Below, piece by piece: positions 11,371-21,619 of a stretch of 64,000 nt of DNA. Position 1 is the stretch's first letter; each line of letters begins with the position of its first letter. The DNA lies in assembly GCA_029168955.1 (NCBI GenBank), contig JAPDOI010000289.1, forward strand, positions 125,001 to 189,000. Direction: 5' to 3'. The position numbers and the translations under genes were made by a program. The notes below the pieces were generated by a model. The model saw only the letters and a program-made list of their open reading frames with translations, had not been told where the DNA came from and did not search any database. The stretch is from Aplectana chamaeleonis (Eukaryota > Nematoda > Chromadorea > Rhabditida > Cosmocercidae).

Positions 11371-14190
11371 GGAAATTCCACGATCAAGTGTTGTCTATTT
11401 AATGCGCGTAGCCTGCGAAACAAGATAAGTGGGCTACATCTTTTTCTTTCTGTTAGAAAACCTCATCTAGTTTTCATCACAGAAACCTGGTTTTCTTCAA
11501 ATTTTTCTGACTCTGAAATTGTTGCGGAATTGCCATATTATGTCATCAGGAATGATAGGATTGGAAAAAAGGGGGGTGGAGTTTGTATACTTATTCAAGA
11601 AAGCTTTTCTTTTGAAAATTTGGCTGTTAGCGAAAACGCTGATGTCTTTGTGTTGACTTTCACACCATATCAAATTCGATTGATCGCTTTCTGCTCTGCT
11701 ATCGTTCTCCTAGTAACATTTCGGCGTGCGATGATCAGCTCATTGATATTTTGAGTGGACTGGCCGCCTCAGTGCAAAGGTTAAATATCCTAGGGGATTT
11801 CAATTTACCTGATATCGACTGGACTGCGTATTCTTCGAGGTCTGCCAATTCAGGCAAATTTCTTTCATTTTTTGATGGCCTTGGTTTGAAACAGCTTGTT
11901 TTTTCCCCAACACGTGAACTTTCTATTCTCGATCTTATTCTCTCCACTAGCGATGATGTGGGCAATGTCGAAACAATCGCTCCACTGGGTGCCTCTGATC
12001 ATAACGTTGTCGTGTTTGATTATAACCTCGAGCTAGGCGATAACTGTTCTATACAATACCTGTACTATCGATCAGCTGATCAAAATGCAATAAAAGGTGT
12101 ATTAAGGCAGATCGATTGGTTCGAGGTTTTTGATAACTACATCGACATTGATGACATTTATGACCGATTTCTTGGCATCTTGCGGACAGCTATTGATTCT
12201 CACGTGCCTTTGAAGACCAAAAAAGGCTCAGTCTTGTCTTATCCTGAACATATTAGAAACTTGTTGCTTCAAAAAAGTAGGCTTTTCCAGAAGCTCACCG
12301 ATCCTGTTTAGAACTCGACATATAAAACTGTTTGTTGCCAGCTGAACAATCACCTCAGGCGGTTTCATTCTCAAAGGGAGGAAAAAATGGCCTCCAACAG
12401 GAATATGCAGCAACTGTTTTCTTATTTGCGTAAGTGTACTAAAAATAGGAAGTGTGCACCTACTTTGCTGAATGAACAAGGCGTTAAGTTATTTTCTGCT
12501 GATGATAAAGCTGTTGCTCTTGCTCACTATTTTTGTGAAGTTTTCACCAGCCCGAGTCAGAGTTGTCCCATTCTTCCCTCTCTCTCGAGTAATTCATGTC
12601 CTATTCCTATTATCAATGTTGCCGATGTATTAACTGCTCTACGTTCTACAAAATGTTCTTTTTCATTGACTTCTGATGGTATTCCTCCTTATTTCTATAA
12701 GGTTTTCGCTGCAGAACTTGCACAGCCTCTTGCTCATATTTTCAACATAGGGTTACTGACTGGTCAAGTGCCAATGATATGGAAAATTGCCGCTGTTACG
12801 CCTATACCAAAGGTTGTTTGGGCTTCCAAAGTATCTGACTTTCGACCAATAAGTATTTTGCCGACGGCTTGCAAACTCATGGAGAAGATCATAAAAAAGA
12901 AGCTTTTGAATTGACTTTTCTCTCTGAACATACTTCCTGATGAGCAGCATGGATTCTTGCCTGGTCTGTCCACCACTACGAAATTATTACATTCCTATCA
13001 CCAATGGGCTTATGCAGCAAATAAAGGAAGATCCACTGCTGTAATGTATTTTGACCTCAGCAAAGCTTTTGATACTGTCGACCACAACTTTCTCATTTCG
13101 AAACTTGAATGCGTTGGCATAAGAGGTACCTAAACTCCTTTATTGGTTCACTTCCTACCTCGCTGGGAGAAAACTTTTCGTCCGTCTTGAAAACACCACT
13201 TCTTCAATCTTCGGTTCACCATCAGGAGTACCACAAGGTGGAGTCCTCTCTCCCCTTCTTTTCAACATTTATACTCTTGAACTTCCATCTTTGCTCAAAG
13301 TACATCCATGCATTGATGTCTCGATGTACGCCGACAATATCAAGGTTTTTGCCAGTTTTGACCGAACAAGTCAAATTGAGGTGGAAAATGCATTACGCTG
13401 CTCAGCAGAGGTAATGAAAAATTGGGCTGGTGCTTGGAACATCAAAATCAATATTGGCAAAAGTCAAATGTTATGTACTGGTGGCTCTGAACTGGAAGTG
13501 AGTATCAACCAAGGTTCATGGCTCAGCGTGGTTAGCTCAGCTCGAGATCTTGGCGTATTTTTCAATAAAAACCTCAAATTCTCAGTCCATATTGACACCA
13601 TTACATCTCAGGCAAGGAAATCTGTCTTCTGTTTGTTCAGGAACATCCAATGTGCGGATTCTACCATTCTGATCCGATTGTACAAAACATGTGTTTTGCC
13701 CCTTCTGGAATACGGTAGCCAAGTTTGGAATCCCCATCTCAAAAAAGACATCAATAGGATCGAAGCTGTACAGAAGCTGTTCACTAGGTTGCCTTATTAT
13801 CGCTGTTTTCCCGACTCTACTTATCCAATTTCCTTACCACCCTATCAAGAACGGTTGAAGGAACTAAACATCCGAAGCCTCTTTCATAGACGTATTATAG
13901 CAGATCTTGTTTTCACCTTCAAAATTTTACGCGGAGAAATTCGCTTGAAGCCCTCAAGATATTGGGGTTTTCGCCCAATTCATGAACGTCGGGCTAGTCT
14001 TGCCATCACGAATCGCACAAAGAGAAGGAAAAGCTATGACTTTCTGCAGAGCTCTTTCTTCATACGTGCAGCAATATTGCTTAGTAAACTTCCCCCATCG
14101 CTGGTGGACTCCAATAAAGGTTCGCATTTCAGACAAAAATTACTGAGTATAGATCTATTACCTCTTCTTAATTTGACGGATGTCTCGTGA
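11371..14190 (+). pseudogene. CR1-like endonuclease-reverse transcriptase, broken
   Basis: The endonuclease begins near 11371 (LFNARSLRNK, then FITETWF) and continues with ILGDFNLPDIDW and LGASDHNVVVF. The RT has SDGIPPYF, SDFRPISILP, MYFDLSKAFDTVDH, GVPQGGVLSPLLF and SMYADNIKVF, then ARDLGV and LEYGSQVWNPH toward the C-terminus. I see frameshifts near 11695 and 13130, in-frame stops at 12309 (TAG) and 12912 (TGA), and a catalytic box that reads YADN instead of YADD. Each of these would abolish activity. The domain order and motifs are those of the CR1/Jockey side of non-LTR retrotransposons. Confidence 0.85.
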
Positions 14191-14340
14191 TTCTTGCCTA
14201 GTTTGGGAACTTGTGCTCTGCCTTTGCTTTGATTGGGTCAACAAGTGGTGTCTTTGGACCTGCTTGGGTCTGGGTCTTACGCCCGAGGTTCGTATTTAGA
14301 TCAAAGAGGCACCTGTTTGGCCTGCCCCGGAATAACATCA

Positions 14341-14849
14341 GTGGCCGTATTCACGAAACGCCTGGAGTCTCCCGGGAAGGACCAAAGTCCACCCGCTATT
14401 GGACCAGTTTCCTATCTAGGTACCCGGCAGGTAGACAGGAAGGCTACCTGCTACCTGGCGGGTAGACAGGAAGGTTCCTGGCCACCTAGCGGGTGGACGG
14501 AGAGTGTTGCGGCTGCCTGCTATGTCGATCTCACGTGGCAGAAAATGATCGATATGTTACTGGCAGGCAGAGCACGCTCTGCCCGTCCACCCGCACAGCT
14601 AAGGTCGGGCATGCTGTGCCCGCCGGAATGCATTGATAGCGGGGCTGAGACACAGCAGTTTCCTACCCGGCGGTCTCTTCTCCGTCTCTGCAGGTGGCTA
14701 CCCATGCCTGTCTCTGCTCTGACAGGTGGCGAAGAGGAGGCCGCCACTATTGAAAACTCGACAGAGGGGCCACAAGACTGGTGGCCAAACGGCGGGTACG
14801 GGATGGTCACGCCTCCTTCCTGCGCCCGCCGTTTCATGAATGCGGCCAC
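14341..14849. repeat. MITE with GTGGCCGTATTCACGAAACG ends
   Basis: The left end GTGGCCGTATTCACGAAACG pairs with the right end CGTTTCATGAATGCGGCCAC. It is about 509 bp and sits in the 3' part of the CR1-like element. The interior has a short duplication of GGTAGACAGGAAGG. No clear target duplication. Confidence 0.75.
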
Positions 14850-16293
14850 AGGTCAGTTGCGTTGCCCAGGCTGACCTCTTCACCAGTGATGGCAGTACAC
14901 ACTCCTGCAAATTCAGATCACAGACAACTGTTGCTTCTCTCGAGTTTTTCCCTTACTACTCTGACAAAACAAATGCGTAAAAACAAAGGGCGAAGACAAA
15001 GCTGCTCAATACATATATGGCTAGAAGTATGCAAGTTTCCTTCTTCTATTACCCTCTGAGCTTGCCCAGTGAACAGTTTAGGTATGATTTTTTGTTAGTA
15101 ACGGTTTCTAGACTTAGCCAGGAAATAATGCTATGTTTGATGGAAACTCGTCGATTTGGCTCTGCAGTTCAATAATCCTCTCCGTTTGTTGATCGTGTTG
15201 TATTCGTTGCATCCGTTGATGTTATTGCTATCCTTGAATAACCTTAGCCGCTTTTTTTTATTTCACTGTGTAGTCTTGAGCACCTTGAGTGCATATAATA
15301 AATAAATTAATAATAAGATTTCTCGAGAAAATAGTTGATAATTTGCAAAATAAGTATTGCTGAAAACGCGTCTTACTCAATCAAGGTGGAAGTTTGGTGC
15401 CTAAAAGGGCTTACTTAAAAACGAAACAAACAATGCAAAAGTTGCTCATTTCGTGGAATCTCGTAAGTCCGTGTTGGTGTTATCATCAGGTTCTCGAAGA
15501 GGTCTAACGATCGTTCATCAATGACAGGTCGAACGCTTCAACAAGAGACGAGCATAGACGGTATGAATATTCAGTACATACTGGGACAACACTTCAAATC
15601 CAAAAGCAAAACACTAAAATGAACCAATTTTACGAAAACTAATAAGCAGCTTCAGATTGAGGGGAAAGTGGGCTTCCGAATGCTATAGCACACTTTGCTC
15701 AGAAAAATCAGAAGAATGAGGAACACCTTATCCTTATGAAAAGCTGCAACTATTTTCGCGTGAACCTAATACATGGTATGATCACATCACATTTACATCT
15801 GCACCAACAGGCGGGACCAGGGATGTGCGGAAATTTTTTGAAAAATTTCAGAAAACAGAAAATCGAGTTTGTCACAAAACAGAAATCAGAAAACAGAAAG
15901 GCCAAAACGGCCAGAAAACAGGAAATTTTCAGAAAAAAATACTCATTGCATTTTAACTTTTTTTCAAGTGAAGAGAGGATGTAGTTCCGAATACCTTTGT
16001 CATACTTGTAATATAATATCTACGGAACTGCACAGATGACCTATAAGGCATTGATAGTAGCAATGACGCGTCAATGACGGATCCAACATAATTAAAGACA
16101 CGCTGAGCGTCTTGGCCAAGAAATAGCCCACCAGGCTCAACAACTGATCTTGTCGAGCTGTTTCTCGAGTATTTCTTGATTATTTCTTGGCTGCTAGGTG
16201 GCTGCGACCATATTGTTCGCGAAATAACCGAGAAAACATGGGTAGTTGAACCGACGGCGGTGTTGACATCGAAATCTGCCTCAACAATGCGTC

Positions 16294-16801
16294 TTAGGCC
16301 CTAGTTATACACCGGCGGGACGCTGCGGAAATAGCAAGACAACTATCACTTATGTGCGCCCTATAGTTATAAGTGTGCTCAGGCATGCCAAAAGGAACAG
16401 TTGTCGCAGAAAAAACGCGCCGGAAGGCCGTGCCGAGCAGTTATACACGCCGCGGCACAGTATACTGTATCGTTGCGGGACCTACCCTGTTGGAAATTTG
16501 CCAATTTTCACCAGCTGATAATTTTTCAGATTTGAAATTGTTAAAACATTACTAAAACGACATAACGAGCACTGTTATGACAAGAGGAATTGCTTAATAG
16601 TGATATCCTGCAGTTAACAAGTGGTACATGCGAAAAAACCGATAAAATACAATCGAAAGGCCTGGAAAATTTTAGTCTGCAATATTGCGTCGAAGACGTC
16701 AAAGACGCAACATTGCAGACGAGTCCTTGATTCACGCAGCAAGCGGCGGCAATGTCATCGCGAGACGTTTTCATTCCGCTGGTGTATGACTAGGGCCTTA
16801 A
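16294..16801. repeat. MITE with TTAGGCCCTAG ends
   Basis: TTAGGCCCTAGTTATACACC at the left pairs with GGTGTATGACTAGGGCCTTAA at the right, about 508 bp apart. Inside, GTCTGCAATATTGCGTC and GACGCAACATTGCAGAC form a second hairpin at about 16675-16721. It is nested in the 15818-19296 element. Confidence 0.75.
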
Positions 16802-17010
16802 ACTCCCCTTTGAGAGCATTCTTTCGCGGCAACCAGCTATTTTCCGAACACGACCTTGTTCTCGACTATTACGCAAAAATCAGGCATTTTGTGGCTATTT
16901 ATCGGCTATTGCTCTACCAAAACTCTCAGAGCACTCACCCGTATGGTAGTACGTCAGCACAATAAGGGTTGCATCCTAAGGCCAACATCGGATTCAACCC
17001 CTCGCTGTGT

Positions 17011-17066
17011 GCAGCAGCTGCTGCAATTAGTTGTTGGCTGCCAACAACTAACTGCAGCAGCTGCTG
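17011..17066. repeat. Near-perfect palindrome, 28-bp arms with no spacer
   Basis: GCAGCAGCTGCTGCA then ATTAGTTGTTGGC is followed directly by its inverse, GCCAACAACTAA then CTGCAGCAGCTGCTG. Weaker symmetry extends outward to ATTCAACC on the left (about 16992) and GGTTGAAT on the right (about 17085). It could form a cruciform, or an RNA hairpin. Confidence 0.85.
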
Positions 17067-17945
17067 ACAAGGGAAGGTTGAATTCGTGCTCTGCCCTGGA
17101 ATGCTTCCCTTATTGTGCCAAGAAACTACCCTACGAGTGCGTTAGCAGGGTTCGCGATAAAAACGATTGTTGAATTTTCTTTATAAGAGTGCAGGTCTGG
17201 TCATCACAAAAGTGAAAATAAGGGAGGATTTGCGTAAAAACGCACAAAAACAAGTCAGAACGGCCAATTGGTGGGCGTACGCACACCCCCAACTAATAGG
17301 ATTGTTATAAATGCGTATTTTACGCCTTATATTTTGCCGCTAAAAAAAGTTAGTAGTCTCTCGGTGTCCAGCAACTACTTTAAACTCAGAATTAAAGACG
17401 ACAAAACTAGAAATTGTAGAAATCTAGTTAAAGGCATCGTACGCGCAAAACACCGTATCTCGATTTTTCATGTTTTTTAGCAGGCGATTCTCCGAAATAC
17501 AGAATAAGAGGCTCCACAAAACCATCAACTTTCGCAAAAAAAAACGTTTCAAAACGTCTCGAATTATTCATTTTTCACCCCTCCTTCCATTTCGTTGTGT
17601 CTGGTGCAGTACGTCGGAATTTTTTTTTCGCAAACGTCGGATGTGTTTTTTGGTTTAAACTTATTGAGTGGGTGAATTTCTCTAGACTTTCGTTCACAGG
17701 AACTTATTCTAAAAAGAAAAGAATCCATTGGGCAAGCTTGCATATTAGAATTTCCCGAATTAAAAATTTCAAATGCTGAACGCATCATATTGCGTAATCC
17801 ATGAGTCTTTTTCGCATCCTGACTTTCGCGATGTGACTTCTACATCAGTAATCACCTCATAGTGTGTTATAGCCCCGAAGTATGTTGCTACGATGAACGA
17901 GGCTGCGCGTCGTCATATATGAAGTGGACGCCTTTTCAGCCGTGA

Positions 17946-18021
17946 GCGGTTGGCGCAGTGGAAGTGGGTGCTGCACTATAAAAAAAAGGTCACAGGTTCA
18001 AATCCATGCTGGCACCGTAAT
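17946..18021 (+). other. tRNA-like sequence with A-box and B-box (pseudogene or SINE head)
   Basis: TTGGCGCAGTGG resembles an A-box and GGTTCAAATCC is a good B-box, about 55 bp apart, followed by TGGCACCG. The T-stem and acceptor stem do not pair properly and the middle is an A-run. It looks like a decayed tRNA-derived sequence rather than a working tRNA. Confidence 0.4.
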
Positions 18022-18116
18022 TTTTGCTCACTTGTAAAATACTCGTTTCCATCACTGAAAGTGTAGAAGATTGACAGTTTCATCGTGGGAGACCTTTTTT
18101 TAGGAATATGAAGCGT

Positions 18117-18490
18117 TTAAAAATCACACAGGCCTACCAATTGAGGAGGTAAACAGTACTGAACGGGAGTTTCAAACTGTCCTGGATGGTTTTCATGATA
18201 CCCTGCCGCATACCATGAGTAAGCGAGAAAGTTCTTAAATCTTGGAGCACAAAATTGAAAGTACACAAGAGATAACAATCGAATGATTGATTCACGTGAA
18301 TATACGGAATATTCCAAATCATCTGCTATGATGTGAGAAGTGATGCGCTTGTACATGGACTTAAATGGCAAGAAAAAGTACACATCAAGAGGTTGAATTT
18401 GTGAAGTTGTTCCCGGCGGGATGTTCATCACTCTGACATGTTTTCCCTGAGGCAAGGTGTTCTCAATAGCAGTATGCTCTTTGAACCATA
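18117..18490 (-). pseudogene. Pogo/Tigger-type DDE transposase C-terminal fragment
   Basis: On the minus strand, a frame contains RVMNIPPGTTSQIQPLDVYF then FLPFKSMYKRI, later SIIRLLSLVYFQF and APRFKNFLAYSWYAAGY. The segment IPPGTTS.IQPLDV..F is the signature just after the second catalytic region in DDE_1 (pogo/Tigger-like) transposases, and PRF...YSW...GY is typical of nematode members. The upstream catalytic aspartates are not seen and no pogo TIRs were found. It lies inside a hAT-like element, so it is either a nested remnant or captured cargo. Confidence 0.65.
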
Positions 18491-19504
18491 ATTTCTCAAA
18501 AAAAAACTTTTTTTTTTCGAGAACTACTGTAGGTTGCAGTAGCCAAAATACCATATTTCTTTCGTAGGATACAATAATCACCATGAGTAATAAAAAAGAA
18601 CATCATATTCGTGTTCAGCGCCCCAAACAACCCACCTATACGACGTTTGGGCAAAAAAAATTTTTTTCACCTTCGAGTGTCGAAAAAAAATTTTTTGCTC
18701 TGAAATTGTCCAGGGGGGTTATTTGGAGTGCTGATCACGAATATGAGATCCGTTTTCGGTTTTTGGAAGATTTCTATAGGTTACGGCAGGCACAATGCCA
18801 TTTTTCTATAGAAATCAATATAAAAATGCTCATAACTCCGTTCAGAGGAACGATTCGCAGCTACAGAGTAAAAATTCAAATTCTAAGTCAAAAACTGGTT
18901 CTAGTAATGCAAATATCATTTAGAATGGCCACGGCTTGTAATGATCCTTCCCTTGTGAGACCCAGCAATAGCTTGTTTTTGAGCGTTTTTTCTCCGACTT
19001 TCCACTTATTTTCACTTTCGTGATGATCAGAACTACCTTCTCAAAAAGATACCATAATAAACTTTTTTATCGCGAACCCTTCCCTGAACAGCAATCGCAC
19101 CATTGAACACAAATAGTACCTCGTAAAGAACTAGATAATCTGCGCTGTTCCACAGATCCGGATTTTGTCGATTTTTTCTGATTTTTTTCTGTTTTTCGCA
19201 GATTTTCCAGAAAACAAAAATCAGAAAACAGAAAGGCCAAAACGGCCAAAAAACAGAAAACAGAGATCAGAAAACAGAAATCCCCGCACACCCCTGGGCG
19301 GGACAATGCGGTAAGTAACATTTGTCAAGAGCAGGGTAAGGCGTAGCGGTGTGACCGGTCCGTGAGAGGTGCGCCCCTCCAGTTTTGGAATCGGTGCGCC
19401 CCCTCCCTCCAAGCAGCTGTGACTCTGACCCTTTGTGAGAACCAAGTTGAGTGAAGTCTTTCCCGAACTATGCTTCCAAACGATTTTTTCAGCAAAAACG
19501 GACG

Positions 19505-20060
19505 TTATAGGCCAAATTGCACTTGTCATTCTCGGTTTAAAATGGTCGGATCGACCTAGGGCTCGGCCGACAGCTTTTTCTTCGAAGGTCCCCTTTGAAA
19601 TATTTACTTCAGCGGTCAGATCCCTACAATTTACTTTCTCGACCTCTCGAGAAGTTTAAGTCCAGATAGCGTTTCTCCGATTTTTCAGCGCCTCGAATGA
19701 TACACTCATTGTCGACTGTTCGGCTTTTGGAAGGACTAACCAAGTAGTTTATTCACTTATAAACCTGAAAAAACCTGAAAAACTGATATAGGGGCATTTA
19801 TCACAAAAATCGCACGGTGTGATGCTGCCTCTTTTTGAGATACAAATCACACCGTCACATTTACGGCCGTCACATGGGCCGTATTCGGCTCAAAATGGTC
19901 GAATCGACCTGGGTCTCAGCCGCCAGCTTTTTTCAATGATCCGGTTCAAAATAAACACTACAGCAGCCAAATCCTAAAAAAAATTTTCCGACATCTCTAA
20001 ACGTCCAAGTCTAGACAACAGTTTTCCAATATTTGGTCAGTATCTCGTATTATACTGGAA
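19505..20060. repeat. About 195-bp direct duplication, two diverged copies
   Basis: Block 19505-19700 (CGGTTTAAAATGGTCGGATC, GACCTAGGGCTCGGCCG, CAGCGGTCAGATCC) is repeated at 19868-20060 (CGGCTCAAAATGGTCGAATC, GACCTGGGTCTCAGCCG, CAGCAGCCAAATCC). The copies keep order and spacing. No coding frame is conserved between them. Confidence 0.65.
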
Positions 20061-20343
20061 TCTTGCCTGGTGGTGCAATTCAGGGCGATGAACACGAATC
20101 TGACGTCTGTTTGACAGTTTTGACGTGCTACCTAAGTTATACCATGGTTTGGGAAAGATGCAACTCATGAGTTAATTTTACTGCTCGATTCGATGACGTG
20201 TACCTTTGTACCATACCTTTTTTAAAGGTACTATAGAAACCCAAGTAGTAGAATGAGCTCCTGGAAAGAGAGAGAACGAGAGCGAAGCGAGAGATTTTTT
20301 AGGTTTGAAGCGAAGCTATTGAGCAGTTTCAACACTCATGCTC

Positions 20344-21335
20344 TGACTCAGGCAAATTGGAGCGTCGACAGCAGGTTGATCCGCGGTTATGAGTCACCGC
20401 TGGCCAACGCGCCGATTACACTGTAACACGATTTTTGTTCCTGGCTTCTGAGTGTTATATTTCAATTGCTTATGTCTAAAGTATGTGAAAAAATGACTTC
20501 ATCGAGAACAAACTTCGCTTGCGCCACAACAGCACGAATAGACCCGTTCTTTGTGAAAATAGAAAGGTTTCTATTCATCTTCGGCATTATGTACAGGTAA
20601 AAACAACAAATGCACAAGGAATAGACAACCACAGTCGGAAAGCACCCAACAAGGTTCAGAAATGTGTAGATTTTTTAGATTTACGGTTGTACTGTGAATC
20701 ACTCTCTCGAAGCTGCACCCAAGTGTAGTCCCTCATCACGTTTCGTGGTACTGTCCTTGGTAACGACTCTGTCCAAGACTAAGGTCGGAGCTGGTATATT
20801 TGTCGGACCACAAATCAACAGGATCATAAATGTGAGGATTCTGCAAAGCTGTTGAGCAGGACGGAGAGGAACAGGACCGTGACCGCTAGTTATGATCTGC
20901 TCAATGTCGAGCAATAGCACATTTAGCATTTTCGCGCTCTAGAGAAAAGGTGAGTGTAGGACGCACTTTTCAGGCATGCTTCGAATGTCAAGAGTGCAGC
21001 CGGTTTAATTACCCAACTTTGCGGTACATTGGCTTCGCCCAGCATCTGGAGGTTCTGCCCATCTGGTGGCGACCCAGCCGCGGTGCGTGTCGGTGTGCCG
21101 ACTGCGACGCATGTCGGTGTGCCGACTGAAACAGTCCAGCAGGATGTGAACTGCTGCTAAGTAGACCGCTAAATAAACACATCGAAATGTCAGGAGACCG
21201 ACAACAGGCGGACGTGGCTGGGCAACGGGCAGGTCTCAGGTTGACAATTCGAGCGATTTGAGTTGCCAACAGGGAGCGGTTTATGACATGACAACTTATC
21301 AACCTATTGTCGACGCCTCGGCAATCAGATATCCA
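20344..21335 (+). repeat. SL1-bearing dispersed repeat, copy interrupted by about 450 bp
   Basis: The ends carry inverted GCGTCGACAGCAGGTT and AACCTATTGTCGACGC. The interior matches the copy at 46386-46993 through TAGTTATGATCTGCTC, the SL1-like 20-mer (21002-21021), CATCTGGAGG..CTGCCCATC, GTCGGTGTGCCG tandem words and GGAGCGGTTTATGA. About 450 bp (roughly 20420-20865) are absent from the other copy and look like an insertion. Confidence 0.75.
21002..21021 (+). other. SL1-like 20-mer
   Basis: GGTTTAATTACCCAACTTTG matches the first 20 nt of nematode spliced leader SL1 at 19 of 20 positions and is followed by CGGTACATTGG. SL1 RNA continues with AGGTAAACATTG. There is no Sm site or leader-RNA stem downstream, so this is not a working SL gene. 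Confidence 0.8.
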
Positions 21336-21408
21336 GAGAAACCTCGAACTTCTGGAAATTTCCTCGGTCAACGTACCGGGATCACTTAGGGAATGAACAT
21401 GTTGATCT

Positions 21409-21619
21409 GGGCTGGGATTCATGAACGCTAAACCAGGGGTCCCAGCAGGGTTTGGTTGAAAACGTAAACCAGCGATTCGTCATCGCTATGTTTATTCAGA
21501 ACTGTGCTATGCCTAGATCCCACGTAACCGCAACTCCGATGCGGTGGTTTGTTTCGGGTTTGTCCCAGCTGGGGCAGCTAACCGAACCAAACTCTGCCGG
21601 GACCCATGAATCCCAGCCC
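21409..21619. repeat. Short MITE with GGGCTGGGATTCATG ends
   Basis: GGGCTGGGATTCATG at the left and CATGAATCCCAGCCC at the right are inverted; the next bases (AACC.GGGTCCC against GGGACC) extend the symmetry. It lies about 75 bp beyond the SL1-type repeat. Confidence 0.7.

Larger units (their letters stand above)
10630..15318 (+). mobile_element. CR1-like non-LTR retrotransposon, decayed
   Basis: From 5' to 3' it holds an ORF1-like frame, an AP-endonuclease domain, a reverse transcriptase domain and an AT-rich tail with TAATAAATAAATTAATAATAA near 15300. It is interrupted by a Penelope terminal fragment (about 11050-11240, with a hammerhead-like motif) and a MITE (14341-14849). Frameshifts and stops show it is dead. 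The 5' and 3' limits are estimates. Confidence 0.8.
15818..19296. mobile_element. hAT-like non-autonomous element, CAGAAAA subterminal words
   Basis: The left end CAGGGATGTGCGG and the right end CCGCACACCCCTG are inverted. A perfect 8-bp duplication, GGCGGGAC, flanks the element (15810-15817 and 19297-19304). Next to each end is a cluster of CAGAAAACAGAAA words and an identical GGCCAAAACGGCC core. No hAT transposase is recognised in its 3.5 kb. It contains a MITE (16294-16801), a perfect-type palindrome (17011-17066), a tRNA-like sequence and a pogo-type DDE fragment. Confidence 0.9.

Noticed and set aside
17946..18021. Working tRNA gene
   Set aside because: Good A- and B-box words but T-stem and acceptor stem do not pair.
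18583..19023. 146-codon plus-strand frame
   Set aside because: No family motif; it lies inside a decayed hAT-like element and begins within low-complexity A-runs.
20990..21130. Functional SL1 RNA gene
   Set aside because: Only the leader-like 20 nt and a GGTA-like step are kept. No Sm-binding site, no leader RNA stem-loops and no typical upstream element follow in any copy.
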